Origin: CAJXOW01 sp964421495
GTDB lineage: Bacteria; Bacteroidota; Rhodothermia; Balneolales; Balneolaceae
Assembly (NCBI GenBank): GCA_964421495.1
Contig: CAYQXO010000005.1
Location: forward strand, 1-53,685
Direction: 5' to 3'
Length of the DNA stretch: 53,685 bases
The notes beneath the pieces are model-generated. The model was not told the DNA's origin. It saw nothing but the letters and a program-made list of their open reading frames with translations, and made no database searches. Each line of letters opens with the position of its first letter. The first letter of the stretch is position 1. Positions 9,180 through 18,387 of the stretch are shown piece by piece. Both the position numbers and the translations under genes were made by a program.

Positions 9180-12100
9180 TTAGCCGGTATCTTCTCCGAA
9201 ACCCCCGCCGCCCGGTGTTTGGACGACCAGCCGATCCCCTTTTTTCACGGAGGTTCCGTCAATAGAATTCAGCTGTTGCCGGCTGCCGTCGTTACGAATT
9301 AAAAACTGCAGACCGCGACTACCGCTTCTTCCCCCCTTTAGGCCGTAAGGAGCGTTGGTTCTGTGCTGGGTCAGGACGGACAGCTCAACCGCGTCCAGAA
9401 AGAGATACTCCCGATGAATGCCGCGGCCGCCGGTATATTTACCCTCGCCTCCCGAATGGGGACGTATACCGTATTTGAGGAGACGTATGGGATAGCGGTA
9501 TTCCAGGATTTCGGGATCGGTTGCCCGGGTATTGGTCATATGATGGTGGACGGCATCCGCCCCGTGAAATCCGGGACCGGCCCCCGTTCCTCCCCCGATG
9601 GTTTCATAATACCCGAAATCATCGTTTCCGAAGAGGATGTTGTTCATGGTACCCTGGCTGCAGGCAATGTGCTGAAAAGGTTTGAGCAGGGTGTCTACAA
9701 GCCTCTGGCTGGTTTCCGTATTACCGCCGACTACGGCGGGTGATTGCCGGTCGTCTTCCTTGAAATCCGGATTTAACAGTCCGTTCGGGATATGAATGCC
9801 AACCGATTCCAGAAGTCCCTCATTCAAGGGGAGAGGTTCGTTTATCAGCAGTCGCAGGAAGTAGGTAATAACGCTGCGAACAATGGCGGGAGTCGCGTTG
9901 AGGTTGCCGGAATGTTGTTCGCCGGTCCCCGTAAAGTCAAAATGCATCGCTTCGTCTTCTACATCAATAGTTGCAACTAAAGGCGTTTGATCGTCCAGGT
10001 ATTCGGTGGACCGGTATTGACCGTTTTCGAGTGACCGGATCGTCGTCTTCATTTTGTGAGCCGCCCGTTGGCGAATGGCATCCATGTAATATTGCAGTTT
10101 TTCGGTGCCTTCCTTTTGCAGCAGGTTTTCAAGCATTGTTTTTCCGCGTTGATTGGCGGCTACGGCCGCACGCAGATCGGCTATATTTTCTTCAACGCTG
10201 CGAGAAGGGTAGGGGGCTTCTTCCAGAAGGGTTCGTATTTTTTGCCACTGCGATTTTCCTTGCTCCAGCAAGTGAGTAGGAGGTATAACAACGCCTTCTT
10301 CTGCAAGGGATCGGGCCAGGGGCGGCATGGAACCGGGACGGGAGCCGCCGATTTCGGCATGGTGGGCGCGACACGCGGCGAAGCCGGCAAGCTCTTCTTC
10401 ATGGTTAAAAACAGGGGTCAGAACGGTGACATCGGGCAGGTGAGATCCGCCAAAGCCGGGATGATTGGTGACAACGACATCGCCGGGTTGCCAGTCGATA
10501 CTTTGGGATACCTCGCGGACACAAAGCCCCAGAGCACCGAGGTGAACGGGAATGTGTGGAGCGTTGACCACGAGGTGCCCCTCTGCATCAAGCAGGGCAC
10601 AAGAGAAATCGAGCCGTTCCTTGACGTTTACGGAAAGTGCCGTGCGTTGCAACATTTCCCCCATTTCCTCGGCGATGGAACTGAATCTGTTGGTAAATAA
10701 TTCCACCATGGCCGCTTCCGGTTTGTCGACCGTGGAAGCGAGAGAGGGGTCGACGGACTGCCGGGCGGCCGTGAATTTCAAGTGCAGGTGACCGTCTTCG
10801 AGCGTGCGGGCATTCCACCCCGGTTCTATTACCAACGTGCTGTAGGGATCGAGGACGAGGGCGGGTCCCTCAATTTCAGTTCCCTGGAGAAGCTCTTTTC
10901 TCCAATAAACGGGGGTTTCGATCGGACCGCCATCGAATTCAACCGTTTTAGTGAACTGTTCAGAAGGTTCTTTAAAGGATGATGGTATGTGGCTCCCCGG
11001 GAGAATTGCATCGGATTCGCGACCGCTTGAAGCAACTACGCGTATGGATTCTACTTCCAGGGATCGGTCACCCATCCAGTGACCATACCGGGTTTCGTAT
11101 TTTTTCCTGAACGCTTCCGCCAGGTTTTGTCCCTCATATTCTATTTCCAGCGTGGACTCTTGTCCCTCGATTCGCATAAATACGAGGCGGCGCTGTATTT
11201 CGATTTGATCATCGGTAATACTCTCCTTGCGCATTTTATCGGCCGCTTCGTTTTCTAGTTCCCGCACTCGTTCTTTCAACCCGGATTGAATATCCGACCA
11301 TGATTCCAAAACCTGTCGTTCGGCGAATTTCTCCACCGACGCCCGGCCGAGCCCATAGGCACTCAGCAGACCGGCATCCGGAGGAATGAGCACGTTTTCC
11401 ATGCCAAGCCGCCGGGCTATTGCACAGGCATGTTGTCCCCCGGCGCCCCCAAAACCCACCATCGCATACTTGCGGATATCATATCCTTTGCGAATGGATA
11501 TTTTACGGATGGCGTCTGCCATCCGTTCATTGGCAATATCCAGAAAGCTTTTTAGTACGGATGAACGATCACTCCCGGCTGAATGCGTCTCCAACTCTTC
11601 TTTAAGTTCCGTAAAGCGTTGTTCGGTAGTCTTCCAGTCAACCGGGAAGCCAAAATTTGCGGGATCGAGCCGACCCAGAAGAAGGTTGACGTCAGTCAGG
11701 GTAAGCGGACCGCCGGCCCCGTAGCAGGCCGGACCCGGGTCGGCCCCGGCGCTTTCCGGTCCCACGGTTAGGGCGCGACCGTCAAAGGAACAGAGGGATC
11801 CGCCGCCGGCTGCCACCGTTTCGATAGCCAGCGCCGGAGCGGCGAGGTGAGTCTCGCCGACATGATGTTCGAAAACATAGTCATAACTGTCGTCATACCG
11901 GGAGACGTCGGTACTGGTTCCTCCCATGTCAAAAGAGACGATATGATTGAATCCTGCCTGTCGACCGACCGCCGAGGCCCCTACGACTCCGCCGGCCGGA
12001 CCGCTGAGCAGGCTGTCCTTGGGATGAAACGTGTCAGCGTGAACCAGCCCTCCCGCACTGGTCATTACGTACAGTGAACTTTCCCGGAGATGCTCCCGCA

Positions 12101-12992
12101 CCCGGGTTAAATAGTTGCGTATTACGGGATTCAAGTAGGCGTCAACAAGCGTAGTCTGTGCACGCGGTACGATTTTCATCAGGGGGGAAACGTCCGAGGA
12201 GATGGATACGTGGCGGAATCCTTTCTCCTGTAGCCAATCCGCCAGTTTCCATTCGTGGGCGGAATTTTTATAGCCGTGCATAAAGCTTATGGCGGCAGTA
12301 TCGATTCCCTTCGCCAGCAGCTCATCGACTTTGGATTCAATTTCGCCGAATTTTGGGGATTGTAACGGATTGCCTTTTGCATCTAACCGTTCGGGGACTT
12401 CTACAGCCCGGTCATATAATGGAGGTTCCCGGTTCGGTTTCAGGGTGAAAAGATCTTTTCGTTGCTGGTTACCGATTTCGAGTAAATCTCCATAACCTTC
12501 TGTTGTAAAGAAAGCGGGCGAGGTGCCTTTGTATTCCAGTAGCGCATTGGTGCCCTTGGTTGTAGCCAGCCGCATACGCATTTCCGGCAAATTTTGATCG
12601 CATGGTGTATTGGTAACCAAATGGGTAGCTAATACGGGAGCTTCCAGATCGATGGTCACTTCAAAAGACTCTTTTTTTCGGAGGGAGCGGGGGAGAGGAG
12701 CTGATAACCCCATTTCAGACTTGTCGGGATCAAAAGAGGTAACCGTGATCTTTTTGTGGGATTGCTCCAGCAGTTGGAAATTGAAGTCAGCGATAAATTG
12801 AAAAGGGGCATCCCAGTTCTGATTAACACGCAGGCGTTTCGGGGAAAGATATTCGACAATTTTCCCACGAAGTGCGCTGTGGCTGAGTACTTTGCAGCGA
12901 TACCATGTACCGGCGGGATCTATGGCAAAACAGTCGGTGAATGTACCACCGGTATCAATCCATACTCGCCATTTAGCAGTGGGTGAAGGCAC
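9180..12992 (-). CDS. 5-oxoprolinase / hydantoinase A-B fusion (OPLAH-like)
   Basis: This 1270-residue protein fuses a HyuA-type ATP-binding half to a HyuB-type half, matching the length and order of eukaryotic-type 5-oxoprolinase, which opens 5-oxoproline to glutamate with ATP. The N-terminal half has the phosphate-binding IDTGGTFTD (about residue 11), SFDMGGTSTDV and the GFGGAGGQHACAIA stretch. The second half starts near residue 760 (FTNRFSSIAEEMGEMLQRTA) and includes GGSHLPDVT and the glycine-rich TPGGGGFG terminus. The start is GTG. Hydantoin or another lactam substrate remains possible. It is monocistronic. Confidence 0.9.
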   Translation of the reverse strand: MPSPTAKWRVWIDTGGTFTDCFAIDPAGTWYRCKVLSHSALRGKIVEYLSPKRLRVNQNWDAPFQFIADFNFQLLEQSHKKITVTSFDPDKSEMGLSAPLPRSLRKKESFEVTIDLEAPVLATHLVTNTPCDQNLPEMRMRLATTKGTNALLEYKGTSPAFFTTEGYGDLLEIGNQQRKDLFTLKPNREPPLYDRAVEVPERLDAKGNPLQSPKFGEIESKVDELLAKGIDTAAISFMHGYKNSAHEWKLADWLQEKGFRHVSISSDVSPLMKIVPRAQTTLVDAYLNPVIRNYLTRVREHLRESSLYVMTSAGGLVHADTFHPKDSLLSGPAGGVVGASAVGRQAGFNHIVSFDMGGTSTDVSRYDDSYDYVFEHHVGETHLAAPALAIETVAAGGGSLCSFDGRALTVGPESAGADPGPACYGAGGPLTLTDVNLLLGRLDPANFGFPVDWKTTEQRFTELKEELETHSAGSDRSSVLKSFLDIANERMADAIRKISIRKGYDIRKYAMVGFGGAGGQHACAIARRLGMENVLIPPDAGLLSAYGLGRASVEKFAERQVLESWSDIQSGLKERVRELENEAADKMRKESITDDQIEIQRRLVFMRIEGQESTLEIEYEGQNLAEAFRKKYETRYGHWMGDRSLEVESIRVVASSGRESDAILPGSHIPSSFKEPSEQFTKTVEFDGGPIETPVYWRKELLQGTEIEGPALVLDPYSTLVIEPGWNARTLEDGHLHLKFTAARQSVDPSLASTVDKPEAAMVELFTNRFSSIAEEMGEMLQRTALSVNVKERLDFSCALLDAEGHLVVNAPHIPVHLGALGLCVREVSQSIDWQPGDVVVTNHPGFGGSHLPDVTVLTPVFNHEEELAGFAACRAHHAEIGGSRPGSMPPLARSLAEEGVVIPPTHLLEQGKSQWQKIRTLLEEAPYPSRSVEENIADLRAAVAANQRGKTMLENLLQKEGTEKLQYYMDAIRQRAAHKMKTTIRSLENGQYRSTEYLDDQTPLVATIDVEDEAMHFDFTGTGEQHSGNLNATPAIVRSVITYFLRLLINEPLPLNEGLLESVGIHIPNGLLNPDFKEDDRQSPAVVGGNTETSQRLVDTLLKPFQHIACSQGTMNNILFGNDDFGYYETIGGGTGAGPGFHGADAVHHHMTNTRATDPEILEYRYPIRLLKYGIRPHSGGEGKYTGGRGIHREYLFLDAVELSVLTQHRTNAPYGLKGGRSGSRGLQFLIRNDGSRQQLNSIDGTSVKKGDRLVVQTPGGGGFGEDTG

Positions 12993-13115
12993 AGAAATGG
13001 ATTTATTTGGTTAATAAAATGTTAGAAGAGTAGTGTTGGAATCTATCGATTGATTACGTTCTATGACACAGATCCGCTGTAAGTATAAAAAATATCTATA
13101 TAGTTTATTTTACGA

Positions 13116-13304
13116 CTAATAGAGCTCTTTGAAAAACCGGCGGCGGGTGTTCAGAAGCACTTAAATTATGCAGCTGGAAGCAATGAGTTGAAAAGCCTGA
13201 TTATATGGTGCATAAGGTGCCATCGAAGTAAAACTGGAAACGGCTGGATATTTTTGTCCCGACAGCTGTCGGGACGCCGCCGGTTTTTCAAAGAGTTCTA
13301 TTAG
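13116..13304. repeat. Stem-bounded intergenic element E1
   Basis: The arms 13116-13145 and 13275-13304 are inverted repeats matching at 29 of 30 positions and enclose 129 bases. The 3' side of the interior ends in the perfect palindrome GTCCCGACAGCTGTCGGGAC (13256-13275). The outer arm contains TTTGAAAAACCGG, also found in the arm of element E2 at 39.7 kb. The core does not resemble the E2/E3 core. The element fills most of the 356-base gap between the oxoprolinase start and the antiporter stop; no gene was seen there. Confidence 0.85.
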
Positions 13305-13348
13305 CCCGAATACAGGCAACATAGGTGTAGATGATTATCCTCTTTTTA

Positions 13349-15190
13349 TCAAACGTCCGCCTCCTCTTCCTCATCTTGTTCAAAAACTTCATCCCGCATC
13401 GATTCGGGGATCACCAGATGAATGATGGTATCTTTTGGGCCGGGATCGGGGGCGTGGTCAATGGCAAATATTTTAAGCTCCTTGTTTTTGGTGATCAAAA
13501 ACAGGGGTACGGCAGTGGATTGCCATTTTTCGCGGTATTGTTTGTATTTAAAATCCTCCGTCAAGGTAATTTCATTGATCTCCGCTCCATCATTGATGAG
13601 TCTACTAAGTTCGGAATAATTTAACTGTTGTTTGAAAAGTACGCGTCCGCTTAAAAATTCGGGGACCACCTTCTCTCTTTTCTGGGCGTGTGACAGCGGA
13701 GCAAGTTGATAAACTTCGGATCGACCAAAATAATCGGCAAATCGTATCGTGGCGAGAGAGTTCACTTCATCGTTTGACGTAAGGGCAATCAGGTGCCCGA
13801 TTCCGTCGAGGTCAACCTCTTCAAGGGCGTATTCAGATAAAATATTGCCGTGATAGGTTGAAAGTCTTTCCCGGCGGGCTCGTTCTATGTGGTTATAATT
13901 ACTGTCGGCTATCAATACCTTGATCCCGTATTCATGCAGTTTTTTAGCAAGCAGTCGGCCCCAGTTATGTCCGCCGATAATCAAAACGCCGCGGGGGACC
14001 GGTTTGGCCAGTTTCAGTTTGACGGCCAGAAAACTGCTGGTCAAGCCGTAAATCGTGACCGTTCCGATAATGACTAGAAAGGTGTAAGTAACCAGTAGTT
14101 CGGCTTGTGCATACCCCTGGGTGGTCAGGGAAAGAGCAAATACGGAAGAAATGGCGGCAGCCACGATCCCGCGTGGAGCCATCCAGGATAAAAAGGTGCG
14201 TTCTTTTAAATTGAGGGAGGAACCGATGGTGGATATGAAGATGGACACCGGTCGGACGATAAATATCAGGGCGGCCAGGAACCCGAAACTGTAGAGGTCG
14301 AAATGCGTTAAATGGCTGATTTCGAGGCGTGCTGAGAGCATGATAAAGAGTGCGGATATCAGGAGCACGCGCAGGTTTTCCTTAAACTCGATAATGTGTC
14401 GGACGAGGACGGATTTCTGATTGGCCAATCCCATTCCCATAACGGTGACCGCCCAGAGGCCGGATTCGTGTTGAAAGTATTCAGAAGCGGCAAACACGAC
14501 CATGATAATTGCCAAACTAATGGGGTTTTGCAGGAAGTCAGGCATGAGATGGCGTTTCAGCAGGTAGTAAATGACCGCCGCGCCCAACAGTCCCAACGTG
14601 GTTCCGAAAAATACCGTATTCCCGATACTTACGAGGGTGGTACTTCCGAGTTCGCTGAGTCCTCCCGAAATAATGAGTTTAAACACCAGAACCGACAGCA
14701 TGGCCCCGATCGGGTCAATCGTGATTCCTTCCCATTTCAGAATGGATCCGACCTTGCCGGCTGGTCTTACATGACGTAAAAGAGGAATGATCACGGTGGG
14801 GCCGGTAACCGTTAAAATGGCTCCCAATAGGATGGAGAGTTCCAGCCCCAAATCAAGCAGATGATAAGAGAAAAATGCAGTCAACACCCAGGTAATAATG
14901 ACTCCGATGCTTATGAGTTTCCCTACGGTGCCCCCGATGTCCCGAAGTTCTGATATTCGCAGACTTAACCCTCCCTCAAAAAGGATTATGGCTACCGATA
15001 TGGAGACAATAGGTCCCAGGATATCCCCGAATAGTTGATCCGGGTCCAGAAGACCGGTTACGGGACCGGCGATAATGCCGGAAATGAGTAATAATAGTAT
15101 TGCGGGTAACTTAAGTCGCCAGGCCAGCCATTGAGCAGCAACTCCCAATGCTAAAATGCTAACCAGACCAACAAGCAGGTAGATGGACAT
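13349..15190 (-). CDS. Cation/proton antiporter (NhaP/CPA type) with TrkA-N domain
   Basis: The first 400 or so residues are a multi-pass exchanger domain of about 12 membrane segments, with EGGLSLRISELRD and the ion-site region EGITIDPIGA characteristic of CPA1/NhaP-like antiporters. A cytosolic RCK/TrkA-N Rossmann domain follows (GVLIIGGHNWGRLLAKKL, about residue 410, then IADSNYNH), suggesting gating by NAD(H) or another nucleotide. The C-terminus is a short acidic tail (EQDEEEEAD). The role is probably Na+ or K+/H+ exchange for pH and salt homeostasis; ion specificity is not readable. Total length is 613 residues and the start is ATG. Confidence 0.88.
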   Translation of the reverse strand: MSIYLLVGLVSILALGVAAQWLAWRLKLPAILLLLISGIIAGPVTGLLDPDQLFGDILGPIVSISVAIILFEGGLSLRISELRDIGGTVGKLISIGVIITWVLTAFFSYHLLDLGLELSILLGAILTVTGPTVIIPLLRHVRPAGKVGSILKWEGITIDPIGAMLSVLVFKLIISGGLSELGSTTLVSIGNTVFFGTTLGLLGAAVIYYLLKRHLMPDFLQNPISLAIIMVVFAASEYFQHESGLWAVTVMGMGLANQKSVLVRHIIEFKENLRVLLISALFIMLSARLEISHLTHFDLYSFGFLAALIFIVRPVSIFISTIGSSLNLKERTFLSWMAPRGIVAAAISSVFALSLTTQGYAQAELLVTYTFLVIIGTVTIYGLTSSFLAVKLKLAKPVPRGVLIIGGHNWGRLLAKKLHEYGIKVLIADSNYNHIERARRERLSTYHGNILSEYALEEVDLDGIGHLIALTSNDEVNSLATIRFADYFGRSEVYQLAPLSHAQKREKVVPEFLSGRVLFKQQLNYSELSRLINDGAEINEITLTEDFKYKQYREKWQSTAVPLFLITKNKELKIFAIDHAPDPGPKDTIIHLVIPESMRDEVFEQDEEEEADV

Positions 15191-15521
15191 AGTCGATTAG
15201 TTGAAAAACATACTATTTAAGAGGCGATAGTGGTAACGTGGACTTTCACAGTTTGATAACAGATTTTGGACAACCGAGGTATCCTTGCATGATTTTCCCC
15301 AGGGTGAACGGTTTTTATCTCTTTTCTTATTTAGGAGGTGTCCATTTCGACGTTTTTTGTTCAGAACGCTAATTATAATAATAAAATTTAAACATGAAAC
15401 AGATCCTGTAAGATCTGTAATGTAAATTCATGGCCATGATTGAGTTCCCGGTTATTACCTGGCAGGGTGCGGCCGGTCAGAAAGTAAACGCGGGAAACGG
15501 GAAACAGAATTGAATCAGCGT
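15191..15521. other. Intergenic region without recognised gene
   Basis: These 331 AT-rich bases hold a 7-bp hairpin (ACAGATC 15399-15405 / GATCTGT 15412-15418) and an AGGAGGTG string near 15341 with no start codon at a useful distance. It should include the promoter of the minus-strand antiporter gene, but I see no convincing -35/-10 pair. Confidence 0.4.
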
Positions 15522-16799
15522 TTATAATAACTCCCATTCAGGTTCATGCAGTTTTCCTTTAAGACGCAGACGGATGGATTCATCGGCTGAATTGATAAGC
15601 TGCAAGCCAAACATATCCTCAATCTGTCGCAGCGAAGAAATTAAATCATCGGAAAGGTTGTAAATTTTTATTTCCGCATTACGAATGTAACTTTGTCGGA
15701 GGCGTTGCGGTGTGATGGTAATAGTACCCCGCGCCATTACCGAGTAATTCGGGGTGTCGTAGGATAAGTCAGGGACCACCAGGGTGCGGGTTTGGGTATC
15801 GAAATGATACTCCAATTTCAGGCTGTCACCCTGAATAGCGTTGTTGGCCGGTACGATTCCCCCGGTATAGGCTTTCAGTTGATTGCGAACTTCCTCCGAC
15901 GGCGTCCACTTGAACTGATCCAGGGTCAGAATATGTTCCCCGCTTATGAGCGCTTTCAAAATATGGGAATTGTTGTCCACTGATTTTTGCCGTCGCCATT
16001 TCAGGTTGGTTCCGGTAAATTCTCCCCGTTCGGGACCCAGGTTGAATGTGAATGATTTTGAGTAGCTAAGCGCAAAGTCCATGGAAGTGGTCCGGGGGGA
16101 GGTAAATCCGTTTGACAGGGAAAAGATACCCGCTCCTTCTCCGGTAAACCGGGGAGAGCTTAGGTTCAGATTCTTTAATTCCAGTGTTTGCCGTTGTCCG
16201 TCCCATTCGGCGATTGCCTTGAGTTTTTCCAGTCGATAGGGAGAGGATGCGAGCGAATCGACCAGCGGTGAAGAGGTTTGACGGGTCGCATCGAGCGTAA
16301 TTTGATTCATCTCAAGATCGATCGACGCCCGCCGTGTGAATTTGGCAAAAGGTGATTCTTTGCCGCTCCCCGATATTTGATCATCGGCAAGAGGCTGTAT
16401 CTTCATGCTGGCGTCGGTTGAGGTTAAAACGTGGGACGTATTCGTTAATTTAAGTTGGCGGCCGGATAACCGGATCAACTCCAGCGATTCGATCACGGTG
16501 GCCGGACTTTGCAGGAACACGCTCCATAGCTGCCCATAGGTTAAGTCGGTACTCAATGTTTCCAATTGGAAATGGGAGGAGGGGGATGACCGTTCCAGGT
16601 TGACATTGGAGAATGAAATATTGCCGCTGAACGGGTGAACGGAGACGTCGTCCAGCGTAACCGTTACGGCTCTGTCCCCGGTTAATTCTTCATCCATCAC
16701 CTGGTGGATCCGCTGCGATAAAATTTCGGCGGTAATATAGTGAATTCCTATGAAAAGGAGTAATACAATGGCTACCGTTATGGCCCATTTGGATCTCAT
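15522..16799 (-). CDS. AsmA-like membrane-anchored protein of unknown function
   Basis: The 425-residue product starts with one membrane anchor (about residues 7-25, AITVAIVLLLFIGIHYI) and continues as an extracytoplasmic, beta-rich, mostly hydrophilic domain. Phrases such as VTLDDVSVHPFSGNISFSNV and the alternating pattern that follows resemble AsmA/DUF748-type envelope proteins, thought to form lipid-conducting beta-sheets between membranes. No catalytic motif is visible. Its ATG overlaps the hisS stop by 4 bases (ATGA), so it is translationally coupled to hisS. The family assignment is by general appearance only. Confidence 0.6.
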   Translation of the reverse strand: MRSKWAITVAIVLLLFIGIHYITAEILSQRIHQVMDEELTGDRAVTVTLDDVSVHPFSGNISFSNVNLERSSPSSHFQLETLSTDLTYGQLWSVFLQSPATVIESLELIRLSGRQLKLTNTSHVLTSTDASMKIQPLADDQISGSGKESPFAKFTRRASIDLEMNQITLDATRQTSSPLVDSLASSPYRLEKLKAIAEWDGQRQTLELKNLNLSSPRFTGEGAGIFSLSNGFTSPRTTSMDFALSYSKSFTFNLGPERGEFTGTNLKWRRQKSVDNNSHILKALISGEHILTLDQFKWTPSEEVRNQLKAYTGGIVPANNAIQGDSLKLEYHFDTQTRTLVVPDLSYDTPNYSVMARGTITITPQRLRQSYIRNAEIKIYNLSDDLISSLRQIEDMFGLQLINSADESIRLRLKGKLHEPEWELL

Positions 16800-18079
16800 G
16801 AGTTGACTCCGGTTTTGGTCTCTTTACCCAGTTTTTCGACGATTTGATCGAAGTTCATGGTTTCTTCCTCGCTGGCTTCCATATTTCGAAGAGTGAAGGC
16901 ATTTTCCGACAACTCCTGGTCGCCGACGATAATGGTATAGCGGGCATTTTCGCGATCGGCGTCTTTCATCTGGGATTTGATGGAGCGCCCCTGGTAGTCC
17001 ATGGTGGCTGAAATGCCATTTTTGCGCAGGGTGTTAACCCGGCTGAGAGCCCAGTCATTTGCCGGTTCCCCGATCGTTACGATGTAGACGTCGACGCCCG
17101 ATTCTTTACGTACGTCGATATCGAGTGCATCGCATGCCAGCAACAATCGCTCCATACCCGAGGCGAAACCTACGGCGGGGGTCGGGGGACCTCCAAGCTC
17201 CTCAACCAACAGATCGTACCGTCCTCCGCCGCCAAGGGCGTCCTGGGAGCCGAGATCGGGGCTGATCAATTCAAAGGCGGTGTGGGTGTAGTAATCGAGT
17301 CCCCGCACCAGGTGCGGATCTTCCTGGTAGGCAATATCACTTTGTTCAAGCAGACTTTTAACGCGTTGATAATGATCGAGGGAGGTGTCTCCAAGGTAAT
17401 CGGTAATAATCGGGGCCTTTTCGATAAACGACTGGTCTTCCTCCTCTTTGGAATCCAGGATGCGCATGGGATTTTTTTCAAGCCTGCGCTGAGAAACCTC
17501 GCTCAGTTGCTGCTTGTGCGGTTGAAAATATTCTTTTAGCGCCTCAACATAGTTCTGCCGCTCCTCGGGAGTTCCCACGGAATTGATTTTCAATTCCGAA
17601 TTGGTAATCCCGACTTTCTCGTATATTCGCAACATAAGCTGTATGATATCGACATCGGCGACGGGCCGGTCGCTGCCCAGTATTTCAGCTCCGAATTGAT
17701 GGAACTGCCGTTTGCGTCCTTTTTGGGGACGTTCGGCGCGAAACATGGGACCGATATAGAACAGATTTTGCGTTCCCCCGCGTTGATCCAGGTGATTTTC
17801 AATATAGGACCGGGCCACCGGTGCGGTGAGTTCGGGTCGCAGTACGTATTGATCGTCCCCCCGTTCAAAGGCAAACATCTCTTTGGAGACGATGTCCGTC
17901 TGTTGTCCTACCCCGCGTGCGATAAGTTCGGTCTGTTCGAGAATCGGGGTGCGGATTTCAGCGAAGTTGAATTCCCGGGCCGTTTCCCGGATGATTTCTT
18001 CGAGTGCTTGCCATTTTTCTACCTCGCCGGGAAGGATATCGTACATCCCCGGATGGGTGGTGTATTTCGGTTGAGCCAT
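16796..18079 (-). CDS. hisS: Histidine--tRNA ligase
   Basis: This class II synthetase charges tRNA-His. The 427-residue length is standard. Motif 1 lies in the N-terminal region (AEIRTPILEQTELIARGVG). Motif 2 is FRAERPQKGRKRQFHQFGAE (about residue 112). The histidine-binding LVRGLDYYTHTAFE (about residue 258) is specific to HisRS. Motif 3 is AVGFASGMERLLL, and a C-terminal anticodon-binding domain follows from about residue 330. ATG start. It is the first gene of a two-gene unit with the AsmA-like protein. Confidence 0.96.
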   Translation of the reverse strand: MAQPKYTTHPGMYDILPGEVEKWQALEEIIRETAREFNFAEIRTPILEQTELIARGVGQQTDIVSKEMFAFERGDDQYVLRPELTAPVARSYIENHLDQRGGTQNLFYIGPMFRAERPQKGRKRQFHQFGAEILGSDRPVADVDIIQLMLRIYEKVGITNSELKINSVGTPEERQNYVEALKEYFQPHKQQLSEVSQRRLEKNPMRILDSKEEEDQSFIEKAPIITDYLGDTSLDHYQRVKSLLEQSDIAYQEDPHLVRGLDYYTHTAFELISPDLGSQDALGGGGRYDLLVEELGGPPTPAVGFASGMERLLLACDALDIDVRKESGVDVYIVTIGEPANDWALSRVNTLRKNGISATMDYQGRSIKSQMKDADRENARYTIIVGDQELSENAFTLRNMEASEEETMNFDQIVEKLGKETKTGVNS

Positions 18080-18387
18080 GTTTTTCTATAAATTCGTTTG
18101 AAGCTAAATGGATATATTTACAAGTCGCTATTGAATCCCTTAAAATAAGGGTCATTGGCCACAATTTCTTGTCCGGCTTTCAAACAGTCTGATATATCCG
18201 ATAAGCACGGCGAACGGGAAGCGGGAAAAAGCGAGGGAAATGGGAAGTATCGTCTTTTCAAGCGGGCCACTGTTCCTCGAAAAGCGATGGAAAAATGCTT
18301 TTTTGTGGAACATTCAAAAGACCGTTTGAATGAGCGTCTTGTACAATTAACATTCGAATAAAGCGCTGAAAAAGGCGAAGGACTGTA
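18080..18387. other. Intergenic region without recognised gene
   Basis: These 308 bases lie between hisS (start) and the oxidoreductase gene (stop), both on the minus strand. A plus-strand open frame exists at 18155-18361, but it has no recognisable product or good ribosome binding site. A small hairpin surrounds CCTTAAAATAAGG (18139-18151). The hisS promoter should be here but was not resolved. Confidence 0.4.

Noticed and set aside
9180..12992. Two separate hyuA and hyuB genes
   Set aside because: The frame is continuous through the junction near residue 760 with no internal stop, matching the fused 5-oxoprolinase type.
13116..13304. Insertion sequence remnant with coding potential
   Set aside because: One frame is open across E1, but it lacks a start codon and resembles no transposase that I recognise; it is likely chance.
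18155..18361. Small plus-strand gene in the hisS-oxidoreductase gap
   Set aside because: There is no Shine-Dalgarno, no recognisable motif, and the codon use looks random.
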